A DNA stretch of 64,000 bases, from NCBI RefSeq assembly GCF_039555535.1, contig NZ_CP154630.1, positions 3,299,001 to 3,363,000 of the forward strand. The letters run 5' to 3'. Every line of letters begins with the position of its first letter. The stretch's first letter is position 1. A program made the translations under genes and the position numbers. The notes under the pieces were generated by a model. That model was not told where the DNA came from. It saw nothing but the letters and a program-made list of their open reading frames with translations, and made no database searches. This DNA comes from Stenotrophomonas maltophilia (GTDB lineage: Bacteria; Pseudomonadota; Gammaproteobacteria; Xanthomonadales; Xanthomonadaceae). Below are positions 40,295 to 50,704 of this stretch, piece after piece.

Positions 40295-41161
40295 TCACAA
40301 CAGGCGCTCGGACACGACCCGGAACGGCACTCTCGGCAAGCGGAAGACCAGGCCCGATTCAAGCGCCACGCCCATCGCCTGCAGGCGCGGGCAGTGCAGC
40401 TCGCCCGACAGGCGCAGCGGCTGCAGGCTGCCGATGTCCACCGGCAGCGCGATGCGGGTACTGGCCCAGTACTGATCGCAGGTGCGGGCGATGGCTTCGT
40501 CCTGGCAGGTCAGGAAGCGCAGCAGGGCCTGACGGCCACCGAACGCCGCCGACCATGCGTCGTGCCGCCAGCCATCGGCTGCCTGCCACTGCAGTCCCAA
40601 CGCGGGTGCACTGCCCTGCCCGCCTTCAATCAGCGTGTGGCCACGACCCGAGGCATCCAGCACATGTTCGAAGCGGATGGAAAGATGGGGTTGCATGGCA
40701 TCGCTGAACGCGCGCGCGCCAGCGACGAAGGCCAGCTGGTCCATCACATTGCGATCAAACAGCACCACCGGTGTGCCTTCCGGATCGTCGTCGCGGCGCA
40801 GGTACCAGCGCCAGTTGCTCTGCCGCGGCGACGGCATCAGCGCGCGCAGCGGCCCGGCCAGCGCGGGCCCGAAGTGCCCGTGACGGTAGCTGAGGATGGT
40901 GTACGGCGTGCGCCCGGCATGCACCACGTAGTGATGGCCCGGTGGCGGCAACGGTGCATGGCGCACGTCGACCCACCAGCTCGCGTAGACCACGTCGCGC
41001 ACATCGCTGGCCAGCGCTGGCATCGGCCAACGCCGTGACAGCGCGCGACGCAGCCGGCTCCAGCGGGATGCATGCAGCAGGCGCGGCAGCATCCGTCCGA
41101 ACGCGGTGTCGGACGGATGCCGGTAGATCGCGGACTGCGCCAGGTCTTCCGGCGCAGCCAC
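40295..41161 (-). CDS. Uncharacterised protein, weakly DUF2071-like
   Basis: The 288-residue product has no clear functional motif. The stretch VVHAGRTPYTILSYRHGHFGPALAGPL, then SNWRWYL and NVMDQLAFVAGARAFSDAM, resembles DUF2071/acetoacetate-decarboxylase-fold proteins, but only by eye. No signal peptide or membrane helix is seen. A GTG start at 41161, two bases after the dapD stop, is likely given the tight spacing; there is no ATG before residue 24. It is sandwiched between dapD and yffB, so it shares their transcript. Confidence 0.7.
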   Translation of the reverse strand: MAAPEDLAQSAIYRHPSDTAFGRMLPRLLHASRWSRLRRALSRRWPMPALASDVRDVVYASWWVDVRHAPLPPPGHHYVVHAGRTPYTILSYRHGHFGPALAGPLRALMPSPRQSNWRWYLRRDDDPEGTPVVLFDRNVMDQLAFVAGARAFSDAMQPHLSIRFEHVLDASGRGHTLIEGGQGSAPALGLQWQAADGWRHDAWSAAFGGRQALLRFLTCQDEAIARTCDQYWASTRIALPVDIGSLQPLRLSGELHCPRLQAMGVALESGLVFRLPRVPFRVVSERLL

Positions 41162-41163
41162 CT

Positions 41164-42225
41164 TCAGTCGGCCAGGCCGCGCAGCAGATCGTTGACGCTG
41201 GTCTTGCTGCGGGTCTTGGCATCGACCTGCTTGACGATCACCGCGCAGTACAGCGAGTGGGTGCCGTCCTTGCTCGGCAGCGAGCCGGATACCACCACGC
41301 TGTACGGCGGGATGTAGCCGTAGCTGATCTCGCCGGTGGCGCGGTTGTAGATGCGGGTGCTCTGGCTGAGGAACACGCCCATGCCGATCACGCTGTGGTG
41401 GCCGACCACCACGCCTTCCACCACTTCCGAACGCGCGCCGATGAAGCAGTGGTCTTCAATGATGGTCGGGCTGGCCTGCAGCGGTTCCAGCACGCCGCCG
41501 ATACCGGCACCGCCGGACAGATGGCAGTGCTGGCCGATCTGCGCGCAGGAACCAACGGTGGCCCAGGTATCGACCATGGTGCCTTCACCGACATAGGCGC
41601 CGATGTTGGTGAAGCTCGGCATCAGCACCACGTCCTTGCCGAAGTACGTACCGCGGCGGGCAATGGCGCCCGGCACCACGCGCACGCCACCACGACGGAA
41701 CTTCGCTTCGTCATAGCCGGCAAAACGCGATTCGACTTTGTCCCAGAACGGCGCCGGGCGCGCATCGACCACGGCCATGTCGTTGACGCGGAAGTACAGC
41801 AGCACCGCCTTCTTCAACCACTCGTTGACCTTCCAGCCACCATGGCCGTCCGGTTCGGCAACGCGGAATTCCCCGCTTTCCAGGCCATCGATCACACGGT
41901 TGACCAGCGGCCTGGTCGAGCCTTCCAGTTCGTGCAGGGTCAGCGTGGCGCGGCGTTCGAAGGCACTTTCGATGCCGAACTTCAGTTCTTCCACGCCCGG
42001 CGTGGCCGGCTTGCGCAGCGATTTGCGGGCGATGGTTTCGGCGCGTGCGGCTTCGGCACTCTTGGCCGGGGCCTTCTTCGGTGCCGCCACCTTCTTCGCC
42101 GGCGCCTTCACCGCTGCGGCTTTCTTCGGCGCAGCCGCCTTCTTCGCGGCCGGCACGGCGGCAGTTTTTTTGGCCGCTGCGCTATTGGCGGTGGCAGCAG
42201 TCTTCTTAACAGGCTTGGTGGCCAT
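41164..42225 (-). CDS. dapD: Tetrahydrodipicolinate N-succinyltransferase with long Lys/Ala/Pro N-terminal tail
   Basis: DapD succinylates tetrahydrodipicolinate, a left-handed beta-helix trimer enzyme of lysine and diaminopimelate synthesis. The body is well conserved: [59 protein letters not shown] and [16 protein letters not shown]. The first 70 or so residues are an extra tail of AAKK, APKK and APAK units, like a histone H1 tail, absent from the 274-residue E. coli enzyme. The ATG at 42225 overlaps the glnD stop (TGATG), which supports the long form. A GTG at 41994 would give about 276 residues, close to E. coli, and could be a second start. Confidence 0.93.
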   Translation of the reverse strand: MATKPVKKTAATANSAAAKKTAAVPAAKKAAAPKKAAAVKAPAKKVAAPKKAPAKSAEAARAETIARKSLRKPATPGVEELKFGIESAFERRATLTLHELEGSTRPLVNRVIDGLESGEFRVAEPDGHGGWKVNEWLKKAVLLYFRVNDMAVVDARPAPFWDKVESRFAGYDEAKFRRGGVRVVPGAIARRGTYFGKDVVLMPSFTNIGAYVGEGTMVDTWATVGSCAQIGQHCHLSGGAGIGGVLEPLQASPTIIEDHCFIGARSEVVEGVVVGHHSVIGMGVFLSQSTRIYNRATGEISYGYIPPYSVVVSGSLPSKDGTHSLYCAVIVKQVDAKTRSKTSVNDLLRGLAD

Positions 42226-44852
42226 CAGGCGGGGTCTCCGGCGTTTCGATCAGGGTCCAGGCAGGCCAGCATCGCGTCATGCAGCTGCTGCCGGGCAGGT
42301 TCAGTCAGGGGGAGGTCGTGTTCGTCACTGATCACGAAGGTGTCTTCGGCGCGTTCGCCGAACGTAGCAATGCGCGCATCATGCACGCGCAGGCCCTGGT
42401 TGCGCAGCACGAACGCCACGTCGGCCAGCAGGCCAGGACGGTCGGGAGCGACCAGGGCAAATCGGGTTGCGCCCGGTTCATCGCGGAACTCGATGCGCGG
42501 CGCGAAGCGGAAATGACGCAGCTGCCGCGGCACCACCCGGCGCGACGGGCGCAGGCGCGACAGGTCACCACTGAGTGCCTCGCGCAGCGCGGCCTCCAGA
42601 TTGGCACTGCTGCCATCGGCGAAGCTGTCGGCCGGGTTCACTTCGAAGGTATCGAAAATGGTGTCGGCCGGACCATCCAGCACGCGCGCGCGATGGATGC
42701 CGTAGCCCTTGCGGTCCAGGGTCATCACGATGGCGGCGAACAGGCCGTCGCGGTCCGGTGAATGTACAAACACTTCCAGTGCCGGGTCGTCGACGCTGAT
42801 GCGGCGCACCTTCACCAGCGCCTGGCCCTGTTTCACCGGTACCAGCGCGGCGGCCTGCCAGGCCAGCTGCTCCGGGCGCAGGCGGATGAAGCCTTCGTCG
42901 GGCATCACCGCGAACTGGCGGTCGATGGTGGCATCGTCGTAGCCCTGCTCGCGCACCAGCGCACGCACGCTGTCACGCGCCTCGGCCACGCGCTCGGCGG
43001 CAGGCACCGGGTGCTCAAGGCCTTCACGCAGCGCGCGCCGGGTGGCGAAATACAGGTCGGCCAACAGGCGGTCCTTCCACGCGTTCCAGAGCTTCGGGCT
43101 GGTGCCGGCGATATCGGCACAGGTCAGCAGGTACAGGTAGTCCAGCCGGTCGCGGCTGCCGACCAGGGTCGCAAAGCGATGGATCACCACCGGATCGGCG
43201 ATGTCCTGCTTCTGCGCGGTCACCGACATGCGCAGATGCTGTTCGACCAGCCAGGCCACCAGTTCGGTGTCGGAGATGCTCAGGGCATGGGTCTGGCAGA
43301 ACGCGCGCGCATCGACCGCGCCCAGTTCGGAGTGATCACCGCCACGACCCTTGGCGATGTCATGGAACAGGCCGGCCAGCAGCAGGAGCTCCGGCTTGCG
43401 CAGGCGCGGCCACACTTCATGCGCGATCGAGAAGCGCTCGTCGGCGCGGCTGCTGGCGAACTGGCCGATGTTGCGCAGGACCATCAGCGTGTGCTGGTCC
43501 ACCGTATAGACATGGAACAGGTCGAACTGCATGCGCCCGCTGACCTGGGCGAATGCCGGAATCCACTGGCCGAGCACGCCAAGCCTCGCCATGCGCGAAA
43601 GCGTATCGACCGGGCGCTGGCCACGCAGCAGGGCCAGGAACTGCTCGCGCGCGTCGGCGTCGGCCTGGTCGTAGGCCGGCAGCAGCGGCAACGATTCGGC
43701 CAGCGCGCGCGCGGTCAGCGAATGCAGGCCGCGTACCTGCGGATTGTTGGCCCAGCCGGAGAACAGCGCGAACACCTGGCCGATATCGCCGCGCGGCCAG
43801 TCAGCATCATTGGCCGCCAGGTAGCCGCGTCGCAGGGAAAAACCCACGGTCAGCGGTTCCGGCTGCGCCTCGCCATCGAACTGTTCCTCGAAGCGCTGCA
43901 GCAGGCGGTCACTGATCCGGCGCACCACCAGCGCGGCGCGGTAGAAGCCCTGCATCATCTTTTCGACACCGAGATTCTCGGCATCGTCTTCGAAGCCCAG
44001 GCGCGCGGCCAGGGTCTTCTGGTAATCGAAGCGCAACCGTTCTTCCGGGCGCCGCGCCACCAGGTGCAGCCCGAAGCGCAGACGCGCCAGCACCGCACGC
44101 TCGCGCTTCAGCGCGGCCGCTTCGTCGGCCCCCAGGTGGCCCAGGCCGACCAGCGCTTCCAAGTCGCGTACGCCAAAGGCGCGCAGCGCCATCCAGCCCA
44201 GCGTGTTGAGATCGCGCAGGCCGCCGGGGCCATCCTTGAGATCCGGTTCCAGGTTGTCGGCGGTATCGCCGAAACGCTGGTGGCGGTTGCGCAGCTCTTC
44301 CAGCTTGGCCAGGAAGAAGGCACGTGCAGGCCACAGCTCACGGTCGTCGATGGCCTCGCGCAGCGCACGGCGGGCAGTGTCCTCGGCCAGGATCGGACGC
44401 GCCTCGATCAGCGCGGTCAACACGGTCTGGTCGGCAGCAGCCTCGCGGCACTGCGCTGCACTGCGCACCGCATGGCTGACCGCCAGCCCGCAATCCCACA
44501 GCAGCGCGAACAGGCGTGCCAGTGCGGATTCGTGCGCCAACTGTGCCGGCGGGTCGCCAAACACCAGCAGGTCGATGTCCGAGCGCGGGAACAGTTCGCC
44601 GCGCCCATACCCCCCCACTGCGAACAGCGACAGGCCGCTGTCGAACGGCAGGCAGCGCTGCCAGGCCAGGCGGATCAGATGGTCGGCCGCACGCGCACGC
44701 AGCGCCAGCAGGCGCTCGATGTTGTCGCCCTGGTCGAAGCGGCGGTACAGGCGCGCGTCCGCCTGCTGCAGCGCCTGGCGCGCAGCAGCAGCCCAGTCCG
44801 GGTCGTTGAGCGACGCGGCCGGCGTGTCCAGCAGCGAACTCGCCGGCAACAT
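42225..44852 (-). CDS. glnD: PII uridylyltransferase/uridylyl-removing enzyme
   Basis: GlnD senses glutamine and uridylylates or deuridylylates PII proteins, setting nitrogen control. The 875-residue protein has a nucleotidyltransferase domain ([18 protein letters not shown]), an HD domain ([21 protein letters not shown]) for the removal activity, and two C-terminal ACT domains for glutamine ([17 protein letters not shown] and [19 protein letters not shown]). The ATG at 44852, two bases after the map stop, is the clear start. It overlaps dapD by one base, so nitrogen sensing and diaminopimelate synthesis are co-transcribed. Confidence 0.96.
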   Translation of the reverse strand: MLPASSLLDTPAASLNDPDWAAAARQALQQADARLYRRFDQGDNIERLLALRARAADHLIRLAWQRCLPFDSGLSLFAVGGYGRGELFPRSDIDLLVFGDPPAQLAHESALARLFALLWDCGLAVSHAVRSAAQCREAAADQTVLTALIEARPILAEDTARRALREAIDDRELWPARAFFLAKLEELRNRHQRFGDTADNLEPDLKDGPGGLRDLNTLGWMALRAFGVRDLEALVGLGHLGADEAAALKRERAVLARLRFGLHLVARRPEERLRFDYQKTLAARLGFEDDAENLGVEKMMQGFYRAALVVRRISDRLLQRFEEQFDGEAQPEPLTVGFSLRRGYLAANDADWPRGDIGQVFALFSGWANNPQVRGLHSLTARALAESLPLLPAYDQADADAREQFLALLRGQRPVDTLSRMARLGVLGQWIPAFAQVSGRMQFDLFHVYTVDQHTLMVLRNIGQFASSRADERFSIAHEVWPRLRKPELLLLAGLFHDIAKGRGGDHSELGAVDARAFCQTHALSISDTELVAWLVEQHLRMSVTAQKQDIADPVVIHRFATLVGSRDRLDYLYLLTCADIAGTSPKLWNAWKDRLLADLYFATRRALREGLEHPVPAAERVAEARDSVRALVREQGYDDATIDRQFAVMPDEGFIRLRPEQLAWQAAALVPVKQGQALVKVRRISVDDPALEVFVHSPDRDGLFAAIVMTLDRKGYGIHRARVLDGPADTIFDTFEVNPADSFADGSSANLEAALREALSGDLSRLRPSRRVVPRQLRHFRFAPRIEFRDEPGATRFALVAPDRPGLLADVAFVLRNQGLRVHDARIATFGERAEDTFVISDEHDLPLTEPARQQLHDAMLACLDPDRNAGDPA

Positions 44853-44854
44853 CC

Positions 44855-45631
44855 TCAGGAGACCTGCGACTCGCCCGGCGACAGGGTCAGCACGTCGACG
44901 CCGGTCTCGGTGACCGCGATCATGTGCTCCCACTGCGCCGACAGCTTGCGGTCCTTGGTCACCACGGTCCAGCCATCCGGCAGCACCTTGTTGTAACGGG
45001 TGCCCTCGTTGATCATCGGCTCGATGGTGAAGGTCATGCCCGGCTGCAGCACCAGGCCCTGGCCCGGACGGCCGTAATGCACCACCTGCGGCTCGTCGTG
45101 GTAGACCTTGCCGATGCCGTGGCCGCAGTACTCGCGCACCACGCTGAATCGCTCGCCTTCGGCGTAGCTCTGGATGGCATGGCCGATGTCGCCCAGGGTT
45201 GCGCCTGGACGCACCGCACGGATGCCGCGCCACATCGCTTCGTACGTGGTTTCCACCAGGCGGCGGGCCATCACCGACGGCGTGCCGACGAAGTACATGC
45301 GGCTGGTGTCGCCGTGCCAGCCATCCTTGATGACGGTCACGTCGATATTGATGATGTCGCCATCCTTGAGCACCTTCCCTTCGCTGGGAATGCCGTGGCA
45401 GATGACGTTGTTGACCGAGGTGCACACGGTCTTCGGGAAGCCGCGGTAGCCGACGTTGGCCGGAATCGCGCCCTGCACGTTCACGATGTGGTCGTGGCAG
45501 ATGCGGTCCAGCTCCTCGGTGGTGACACCGGGCTTGACGTGGGGGGTGACGATGTCGAGCACTTCACTGGCCAGGCGGCCAGCGATGCGCATCATCTCGA
45601 TTTCCTGCGGGGTTTTCAGATTCACGCTCAT
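44855..45631 (-). CDS. map: Type I methionine aminopeptidase
   Basis: Map removes the initiator methionine from new proteins. The 258-residue product has the expected metal ligands in the stretches INIDVTVIKDGWHGDTSRM, GHGIGKVYHDEPQV, FTIEPMINEG and SAQWEHMIAVTETG. The ATG at 45631 (MSVNLKTPQEIEMMR) has normal length and is upstream of glnD by two bases. In many gammaproteobacteria map sits beside rpsB and tsf; here it is divergent from a pilus cluster that separates it from them. Confidence 0.96.
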   Translation of the reverse strand: MSVNLKTPQEIEMMRIAGRLASEVLDIVTPHVKPGVTTEELDRICHDHIVNVQGAIPANVGYRGFPKTVCTSVNNVICHGIPSEGKVLKDGDIINIDVTVIKDGWHGDTSRMYFVGTPSVMARRLVETTYEAMWRGIRAVRPGATLGDIGHAIQSYAEGERFSVVREYCGHGIGKVYHDEPQVVHYGRPGQGLVLQPGMTFTIEPMINEGTRYNKVLPDGWTVVTKDRKLSAQWEHMIAVTETGVDVLTLSPGESQVS

Positions 45632-45870
45632 GGCGCCCATTATCGCCGATCCGGCTGCAATCTGAACGAACGCCACCCAACTGGCGATCCGGGGCATGCA
45701 CGGTTCCGGCAAGGAAAGTGAAAGCGTGACGTGCTCCACTCTTTCGCATGCCTATTTATCACGGATTACAGACACTTACCCGCACAAGCTGGCCCTGACC
45801 ATGATCAAAGCGGCCCTGAACGTGCCGCCTTCGCCTTGTTCAACAGACCTTCGGGTCAGGGAGGTTGTCC

Positions 45871-46401
45871 ATGCGATCCACGCTCCGCTCACCGCTCGCC
45901 TGGGCCCTGACCGGACTGTTGCTGGCCGGCCCCGCACTGGCGGCCGATACCACGACCTTCAACGTCACCCTGGTGGTCACCAAGGCCTGCACGATCACGG
46001 CCGCGGCCGCCACCAACGTTGATTTCGGCACGGCGGCTTCGACCACGGCGACCCCCACCCTGGGCCAGGGTACGGTGACCGCGCAGTGCTCGGCGCTGAC
46101 CCCGTACACGATCTCGCTGAACGCGGGCGCCAACGCCAGCACGGCCAACGACGTCACCACCCGCCGCATGAAGAACACCAATGCGGCCGTGACCGCCAAC
46201 AACTACGTCGGCTACCAGCTCTACCAGGACGCCGCCCACACCCTGGTCTGGGGCGCCACCACCGGCACCAATACCCAGGCCGGCATCGGCACCGGCCTGG
46301 CCGTGCCCTACATCGTCTACGGCCAGATCCTGAACCTGAGCACCAACAATCCGGCCACCGGCAACTACCTGGATACGGTCACCGCCACGATCACCTATTG
46401 A
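45871..46401 (+). CDS. Spore coat U domain (SCPU) pilin-like major subunit
   Basis: SCPU proteins are the subunits of Csu-type archaic chaperone-usher pili. The 176-residue product has a signal peptide (cut near residue 25, ALAADTTTF), an N-terminal strand TTFNVTLVVTKACTI and the family's C-terminal strand TATITY. A Cys pair and Gly/Thr/Ala-rich body complete it. The ATG at 45871 was chosen because GGAGG lies seven bases upstream. It is first in the operon, one base overlap (TGATG) with the chaperone gene. No sigma-70 box was identified in the 239 bases upstream. Confidence 0.87.
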   Translation: MRSTLRSPLAWALTGLLLAGPALAADTTTFNVTLVVTKACTITAAAATNVDFGTAASTTATPTLGQGTVTAQCSALTPYTISLNAGANASTANDVTTRRMKNTNAAVTANNYVGYQLYQDAAHTLVWGATTGTNTQAGIGTGLAVPYIVYGQILNLSTNNPATGNYLDTVTATITY

Positions 46402-47150
46402 TGGAGCACGCCCGCATGGCCGGACCCCGCCCGTGGCGCGCCACCGGCGTGGCGCTGCTCGCCCTGAGCCTGCTGCTCGCCACCGCCGTCGGCGCCACCA
46501 GCCTGCAGGTCGCCCCCACCAGCCTGCAGCTCGAAGCCCGCCAGCGCGCAGGCGAACTGTGGCTGACCAACAGCGGCACCTCGCCGGTCAGGCTGCAGGT
46601 GCGGGTCTTCCGCTGGGTACAGCAGGATGGCCAGGAACAACTGCTGCCCACCGATGAACTGCTGGCCACCCCTCCGATGCAGGAACTGGGCGCTGGCCAG
46701 CAGCAGCTGGTTCGGGTGATGCGCCCGAACCACGAACCGCCTGCGGCACAGCAGTACTACCGGCTGATCGTCGACGAAGTGCCTGACCTGGCGACCCGCG
46801 CCAACGGCATGCAGTTCGTGCTGCGCTATTCGATTCCGGTGTTCGTGCAACCCTCGGGGGGCAAGCTGGCCGCGCAACTCCGGGCGCACCTGGTGAAGCT
46901 GGAAGACGGACGCAACGGCGTGGAGGTGGCCAACACCGGCAACAGCTATGCACAGATCGCCGACCTCGCGCTGGGCAGCGTCCAGCGTCCGCGCATCGTG
47001 CACCCCGGCCTGCTGGGGTATGTACTGCCCGGGCAGGTGATGCGCTGGCCGATCGAGCGCACGGCCATCGACCGCGACAACGACCAGATCACGGCCAAGC
47101 TCAATGGCGAGTCGGAACAGACGCCGCTGTCGCCACCACCGGCTCGCTGA
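46401..47150 (+). CDS. Periplasmic pilus chaperone 1 (PapD-like, Csu type)
   Basis: The 249-residue chaperone folds pilin subunits by donating a strand. It has a signal peptide (LLALSLLLATAVGATS), a PapD-like N-terminal domain with LQVAPTSLQLEARQRAGELWLTN and VRLQVRVFRW, the conserved GQQQLVRVMRP and YYRLIVDEVP region, and a C-terminal Ig domain (VANTGNSYAQIADL). Start overlaps the pilin stop by one base. Family is the archaic alpha/sigma group by its pairing with an SCPU subunit. Confidence 0.88.
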   Translation: MEHARMAGPRPWRATGVALLALSLLLATAVGATSLQVAPTSLQLEARQRAGELWLTNSGTSPVRLQVRVFRWVQQDGQEQLLPTDELLATPPMQELGAGQQQLVRVMRPNHEPPAAQQYYRLIVDEVPDLATRANGMQFVLRYSIPVFVQPSGGKLAAQLRAHLVKLEDGRNGVEVANTGNSYAQIADLALGSVQRPRIVHPGLLGYVLPGQVMRWPIERTAIDRDNDQITAKLNGESEQTPLSPPPAR

Positions 47151-49536
47151 GGCGTTGATGGGCGCGCTGTTGGCTGCTCTGGCTCCTGCGGCGACCGAGG
47201 CCGCCGATGTGTCCGGCATGGCTGCTGCCGGGGCTGCGGATGTCTCCGGTGTATCGGCCGATGCGATCCTGCCTGCGCCCACGCCCCTGACCGCCGGCCA
47301 GACGCTTTACCTGGATGTCTCGCTCAACAGCACGCCGCGCGGCCTGCTGCCGTTCACCGAAAACCGTGGCCGGCTGCAGGCCAGTCCGGACGTGCTGCGC
47401 CAGCTCGGCTTCAGCGCCCGCGGCGATGCGCCGGTCTATCTGGACCAGATCAGCGGGGCCGTGGTGCGCTACGACGCGCATATGCAGACCCTGGCCCTGG
47501 ACGTGCCACTGGACCAGCTGACCCTGCCGACCACCGTGCTCAGCCAGCCGCAGACCCGCGCACCGGCCGGCAGCGCCTCGCCCGGTCTGCTGCTGAACTA
47601 CGACGTCTATGGCAGCCGGGTCGACACGCTCGGCAACCTCAGCCTCAGCTCGGAGCTGCGCCTGTTCGGGATCGGCAACGGCACCTTCGAAAACACGGCG
47701 ATCAGCCGCCGCTACCAGCAATCCGGTGACCGCCGCTGGCGTGGTGAGAGCGTGCGCCTGGACACCCGCTGGAGCCTGGACTTCCCCGACAGGGCGATGA
47801 CCCTGGACGTCGGCGACTTCTACAGCGGTTTCGTCGACTGGACCCGCCCCGTGCGCATGGGCGGCCTGCAGATCGGCCGCAACTACGGCCTGCAGCCCTA
47901 CCGCGTGCTCACGCCCACCCCCAGCTTCCTCGGCCAGGCCGTGGTGCCGTCCACGGTCGAGCTGTACGTCGACGGCCTGCGCCAGTACAGCGGGCAGGTG
48001 CCGGTCGGTCCATTCCAGCTGGCCGCGCAACCCGGCATCAGCGGCACCGGCAGTGCACAGGTGGTGGTGACCGATGCATTCGGGCGCATGCAGACGCTGG
48101 ATTTCAGTTTCTATGGCACCCAGCAGCTGCTGGCCAAGGGCCTGTCGGACTGGTCGGTCGGCGTTGGCCACCTGCGTGAGGATTTCGGCCAGCGCTCCTT
48201 CACCTACGACGATCGCACCGTGGCCAGTGCCAGCTGGCGCGGCGGCGTCAGCGATACCTTTACCGGTGAAGCGCATGCCGAAGGCGGTGGGGGTCTGACC
48301 CAGGCCGGCATCGGCGGCTGGTGGCTGCTCGGCGGTGCGGGCGTGTTCAACGCCGCCTATGCGCACAGCGACTACCACGGCCTGCAGGGTAGGCAATGGG
48401 CACTGGGCTACAGCTGGAACAACCGCCGACTCAACGTCAATCTGCGCACCGTGCGCAGCCATGGTGATTACCGCGACCTGGGCGCACTGCAGGGCAACCT
48501 GCCGCCGAGCATCAGCGAACAGGCCACGGTCGGCGCCGATCTGCTGCGGCTGGGCACACTCAGCGCCAGCTACCTGCGACTGCGCTACCCCGACGGCGAG
48601 GACAACCGCTACGCCAGCCTGTTCTGGTCGCGCACCTGGAGCCAGCGCTGGTCGGCGTACCTGTCGGTGAACCAGAACCTGGACAAGAGCGATGACCGCA
48701 GCATCTACCTCTCGGTCACCGCCAGCCTGGGCAACAACCGCCAGGCCAGCCTGTCCAGCCAGCGCAATGGCGACAGCCAGAGCTGGGTGGCCGATGTCAC
48801 CCAGCCGGTGCCCGGCGACGGCAGCGCCGGCGGTGTCGGTTGGCGCGCGCAGGTGCGCCATGGCGAGGATGGCAATGGTGGCCTGGCCGAAGTCGGCATC
48901 CTCAATGACGTCGGTCGCTACTCATTCGGCGCCTCGCGCCAGGGCGGCCTGAACTATGCCTACGCCAGCGCCAGTGGAAGCCTGGTGTGGATGGGCGGGC
49001 ACGCCTTCGCCACCCGCGAGGTCTCCGACGCATTCGCGGTGATCAGCACCAATGGCGTCGGCGGCGTGCCGGTGCGGCTGGAAAACCGGCTGATCGGCGT
49101 GACCGATGATCGCGGCCTGCTGCTGGTCAGCCCGCTGCTGTCCTGGCAGCGCAACCGCGTCTCCATCGATACCCTGGACCTGCCTGAGGACATGCGTGCC
49201 GACCGCATCGAAGACTGGGTGACCCCACGCCAGCGCGCGGGCACGCGGGTGACCTTCGCACTGCGCTCGCGGCCTTCGCTGAGCCTGACCCTGTACGGCA
49301 TGGACGGGCAACCGCTGGAGGTCGGCAGCGAGGTGCAGCTGCCGGACGGGCGCCAGGCGCTGGTGGGCTATGACGGTCTGCTGTACCTGGAAGACGTGGC
49401 CGCCGGCAGCGTGTTGTACATCACCACCAGCCGCGGCCAGTGCCGGGTGAAGGTGCCGGACCTGCCCAAGGTGGTGGCCACCGGTGCACGCCCCAAACCG
49501 GCGCCGCTGCAGTGCATTCCGGAGGTGGCGCCATGA
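47104..49536 (+). CDS. Fimbrial outer membrane usher (Csu type)
   Basis: The usher is a 24-strand outer membrane barrel that assembles pilin-chaperone complexes. The 810-residue product has the usher N-terminal domain (LYLDVSLNSTPRGLLPF), the barrel with plug (NYGLQPYRVLTPTPSFLGQAVVPSTVELYVDGLRQ), and C-terminal domains (GGVPVRLENRLIGVTDDRGLLLVSPL). Two starts are possible: ATG 47104 overlaps the chaperone by 47 bases but supplies a basic signal n-region; ATG 47158 has a better GAGG site but a signal without charges. I prefer 47104 with doubt. Its stop overlaps the tip gene (ATGA). Confidence 0.88.
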   Translation: MASRNRRRCRHHRLAEALMGALLAALAPAATEAADVSGMAAAGAADVSGVSADAILPAPTPLTAGQTLYLDVSLNSTPRGLLPFTENRGRLQASPDVLRQLGFSARGDAPVYLDQISGAVVRYDAHMQTLALDVPLDQLTLPTTVLSQPQTRAPAGSASPGLLLNYDVYGSRVDTLGNLSLSSELRLFGIGNGTFENTAISRRYQQSGDRRWRGESVRLDTRWSLDFPDRAMTLDVGDFYSGFVDWTRPVRMGGLQIGRNYGLQPYRVLTPTPSFLGQAVVPSTVELYVDGLRQYSGQVPVGPFQLAAQPGISGTGSAQVVVTDAFGRMQTLDFSFYGTQQLLAKGLSDWSVGVGHLREDFGQRSFTYDDRTVASASWRGGVSDTFTGEAHAEGGGGLTQAGIGGWWLLGGAGVFNAAYAHSDYHGLQGRQWALGYSWNNRRLNVNLRTVRSHGDYRDLGALQGNLPPSISEQATVGADLLRLGTLSASYLRLRYPDGEDNRYASLFWSRTWSQRWSAYLSVNQNLDKSDDRSIYLSVTASLGNNRQASLSSQRNGDSQSWVADVTQPVPGDGSAGGVGWRAQVRHGEDGNGGLAEVGILNDVGRYSFGASRQGGLNYAYASASGSLVWMGGHAFATREVSDAFAVISTNGVGGVPVRLENRLIGVTDDRGLLLVSPLLSWQRNRVSIDTLDLPEDMRADRIEDWVTPRQRAGTRVTFALRSRPSLSLTLYGMDGQPLEVGSEVQLPDGRQALVGYDGLLYLEDVAAGSVLYITTSRGQCRVKVPDLPKVVATGARPKPAPLQCIPEVAP

Positions 49537-50570
49537 AGGTGCTGCTGCTCGGATTGCTGCTGGTTGCCTGCCTGCTGGCGGCCGTGCCGGCACGTGCCAC
49601 CGCGGTCTGCACCGCCATCGCCGACCCGACGCTGCCGTTCGGCAATGTGAACAGCAATGCGCCCGGCGCAACCACCGGCACGCTCAACATCACGGTGTCC
49701 TGTACCACCGCCGCGCTCAGCCTGCTGGCCACCACCGGCGTGCGGGTCTGCGTGGGCATCGGCGCCGGCAGCGGCGGCGGCAGCAGCTCCACCTGGCGCA
49801 CGATGAAGACCAGCGCCAGCGACAGCATGAATTTCCAGCTCTACAACACCTCCAACTTCAGCCAGGCAACCGGGCTGACCCCGCGCGGCACGCCGCCGGC
49901 GCAGGAACTGACCATGACCTACAACGTGCCGTTGCTGACCGGCGGCAGTGGCGCGCAGGCCACCCAGCTGTTCGCGCAGATCCCGGCCAACCAGGTGCTG
50001 GCCTCCGGCGCTTACAGCAGCACCTTCAGTGGGGCGAACGTGGTGCTGACCTGGGCCTGGAACGAAGTGCTGCTCGGCACGGCCACCGTGCCCGCCACCT
50101 GCAACGGCGGCGCCACCGGCACCAACAGCGCCAGTGCCGCCTTCAGCTTCACCGCCACCGCCGAGGTGTTGCCGCAGTGCGGGAGCTACGTCACCACCAA
50201 CATGAACTTCGGCAACGTCTCCGGCAGCATCCCCGCCAACATCGACCAGACCGCCACCTTGACCCTGACCTGCCTGAAGAACACCGCCTACCAGGTCAGC
50301 CTCAACAACGGCCAGAACAACCCCACTGCCACCAGCACGCGACGCATGGCCACCACCATCGGCGCCAGCACCTACTACCTCACCTACGAGCTGTACCGCG
50401 ATTCCACACGCACCCAGCGCTGGGGCAACACGCTGACCGTCGATACCGCCAGCGGCACCGGCACTGGCAGCGCGCAGCAGCTGACGATCTATGGCCGGGT
50501 GCCGCCGGTCACTGGCCAACCGCCGGCCGGCACCTACAACGACGTTGTGCAGGTGACGATCACCTATTGA
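49533..50570 (+). CDS. Two-domain SCPU protein, likely pilus tip adhesin
   Basis: The 345-residue protein has a signal peptide (LLLGLLLVACLLAAVPARAT), a first SCPU-like domain (CTAIADPTLPFGNVNSNAPG... with SFTATAEV) and a second (CGSYVTTNMNFGNVSGSIPAN... ending VQVTITY). This two-domain plan matches CsuE-type tip adhesins at the end of Csu operons. It overlaps the usher gene by four bases and is followed by a repeat pair, so it may end one transcription unit. Confidence 0.86.
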   Translation: MKVLLLGLLLVACLLAAVPARATAVCTAIADPTLPFGNVNSNAPGATTGTLNITVSCTTAALSLLATTGVRVCVGIGAGSGGGSSSTWRTMKTSASDSMNFQLYNTSNFSQATGLTPRGTPPAQELTMTYNVPLLTGGSGAQATQLFAQIPANQVLASGAYSSTFSGANVVLTWAWNEVLLGTATVPATCNGGATGTNSASAAFSFTATAEVLPQCGSYVTTNMNFGNVSGSIPANIDQTATLTLTCLKNTAYQVSLNNGQNNPTATSTRRMATTIGASTYYLTYELYRDSTRTQRWGNTLTVDTASGTGTGSAQQLTIYGRVPPVTGQPPAGTYNDVVQVTITY

Positions 50571-50576
50571 GTCCCC

Positions 50577-50646
50577 TGTAGAGCCGAGCCCTTGCTCGGC
50601 TGCATTTTTTGGCAGCCGGCAGGCCGAGCATGGGCTCGGCTCTACA
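50577..50646. repeat. Facing pair of SMAG repeats inside the pilus operon
   Basis: TGTAGAGCCGAGCCCTTGCT starts the left arm and GAGCATGGGCTCGGCTC-TACA ends the right arm, six bases after the tip gene. It is the only such pair inside a gene set that otherwise reads as one operon. Confidence 0.82.
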
Positions 50647-50704
50647 GTTCCGGCACATCCAGCCGATACCGCGCAGCGAGATCTTTCAGCACGGTGGTTG
50701 GCAG

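Noticed and set aside
42762..44996. 744-residue open frame opposite glnD
   Set aside because: Shadow of glnD; the minus strand shows all GlnD domains.
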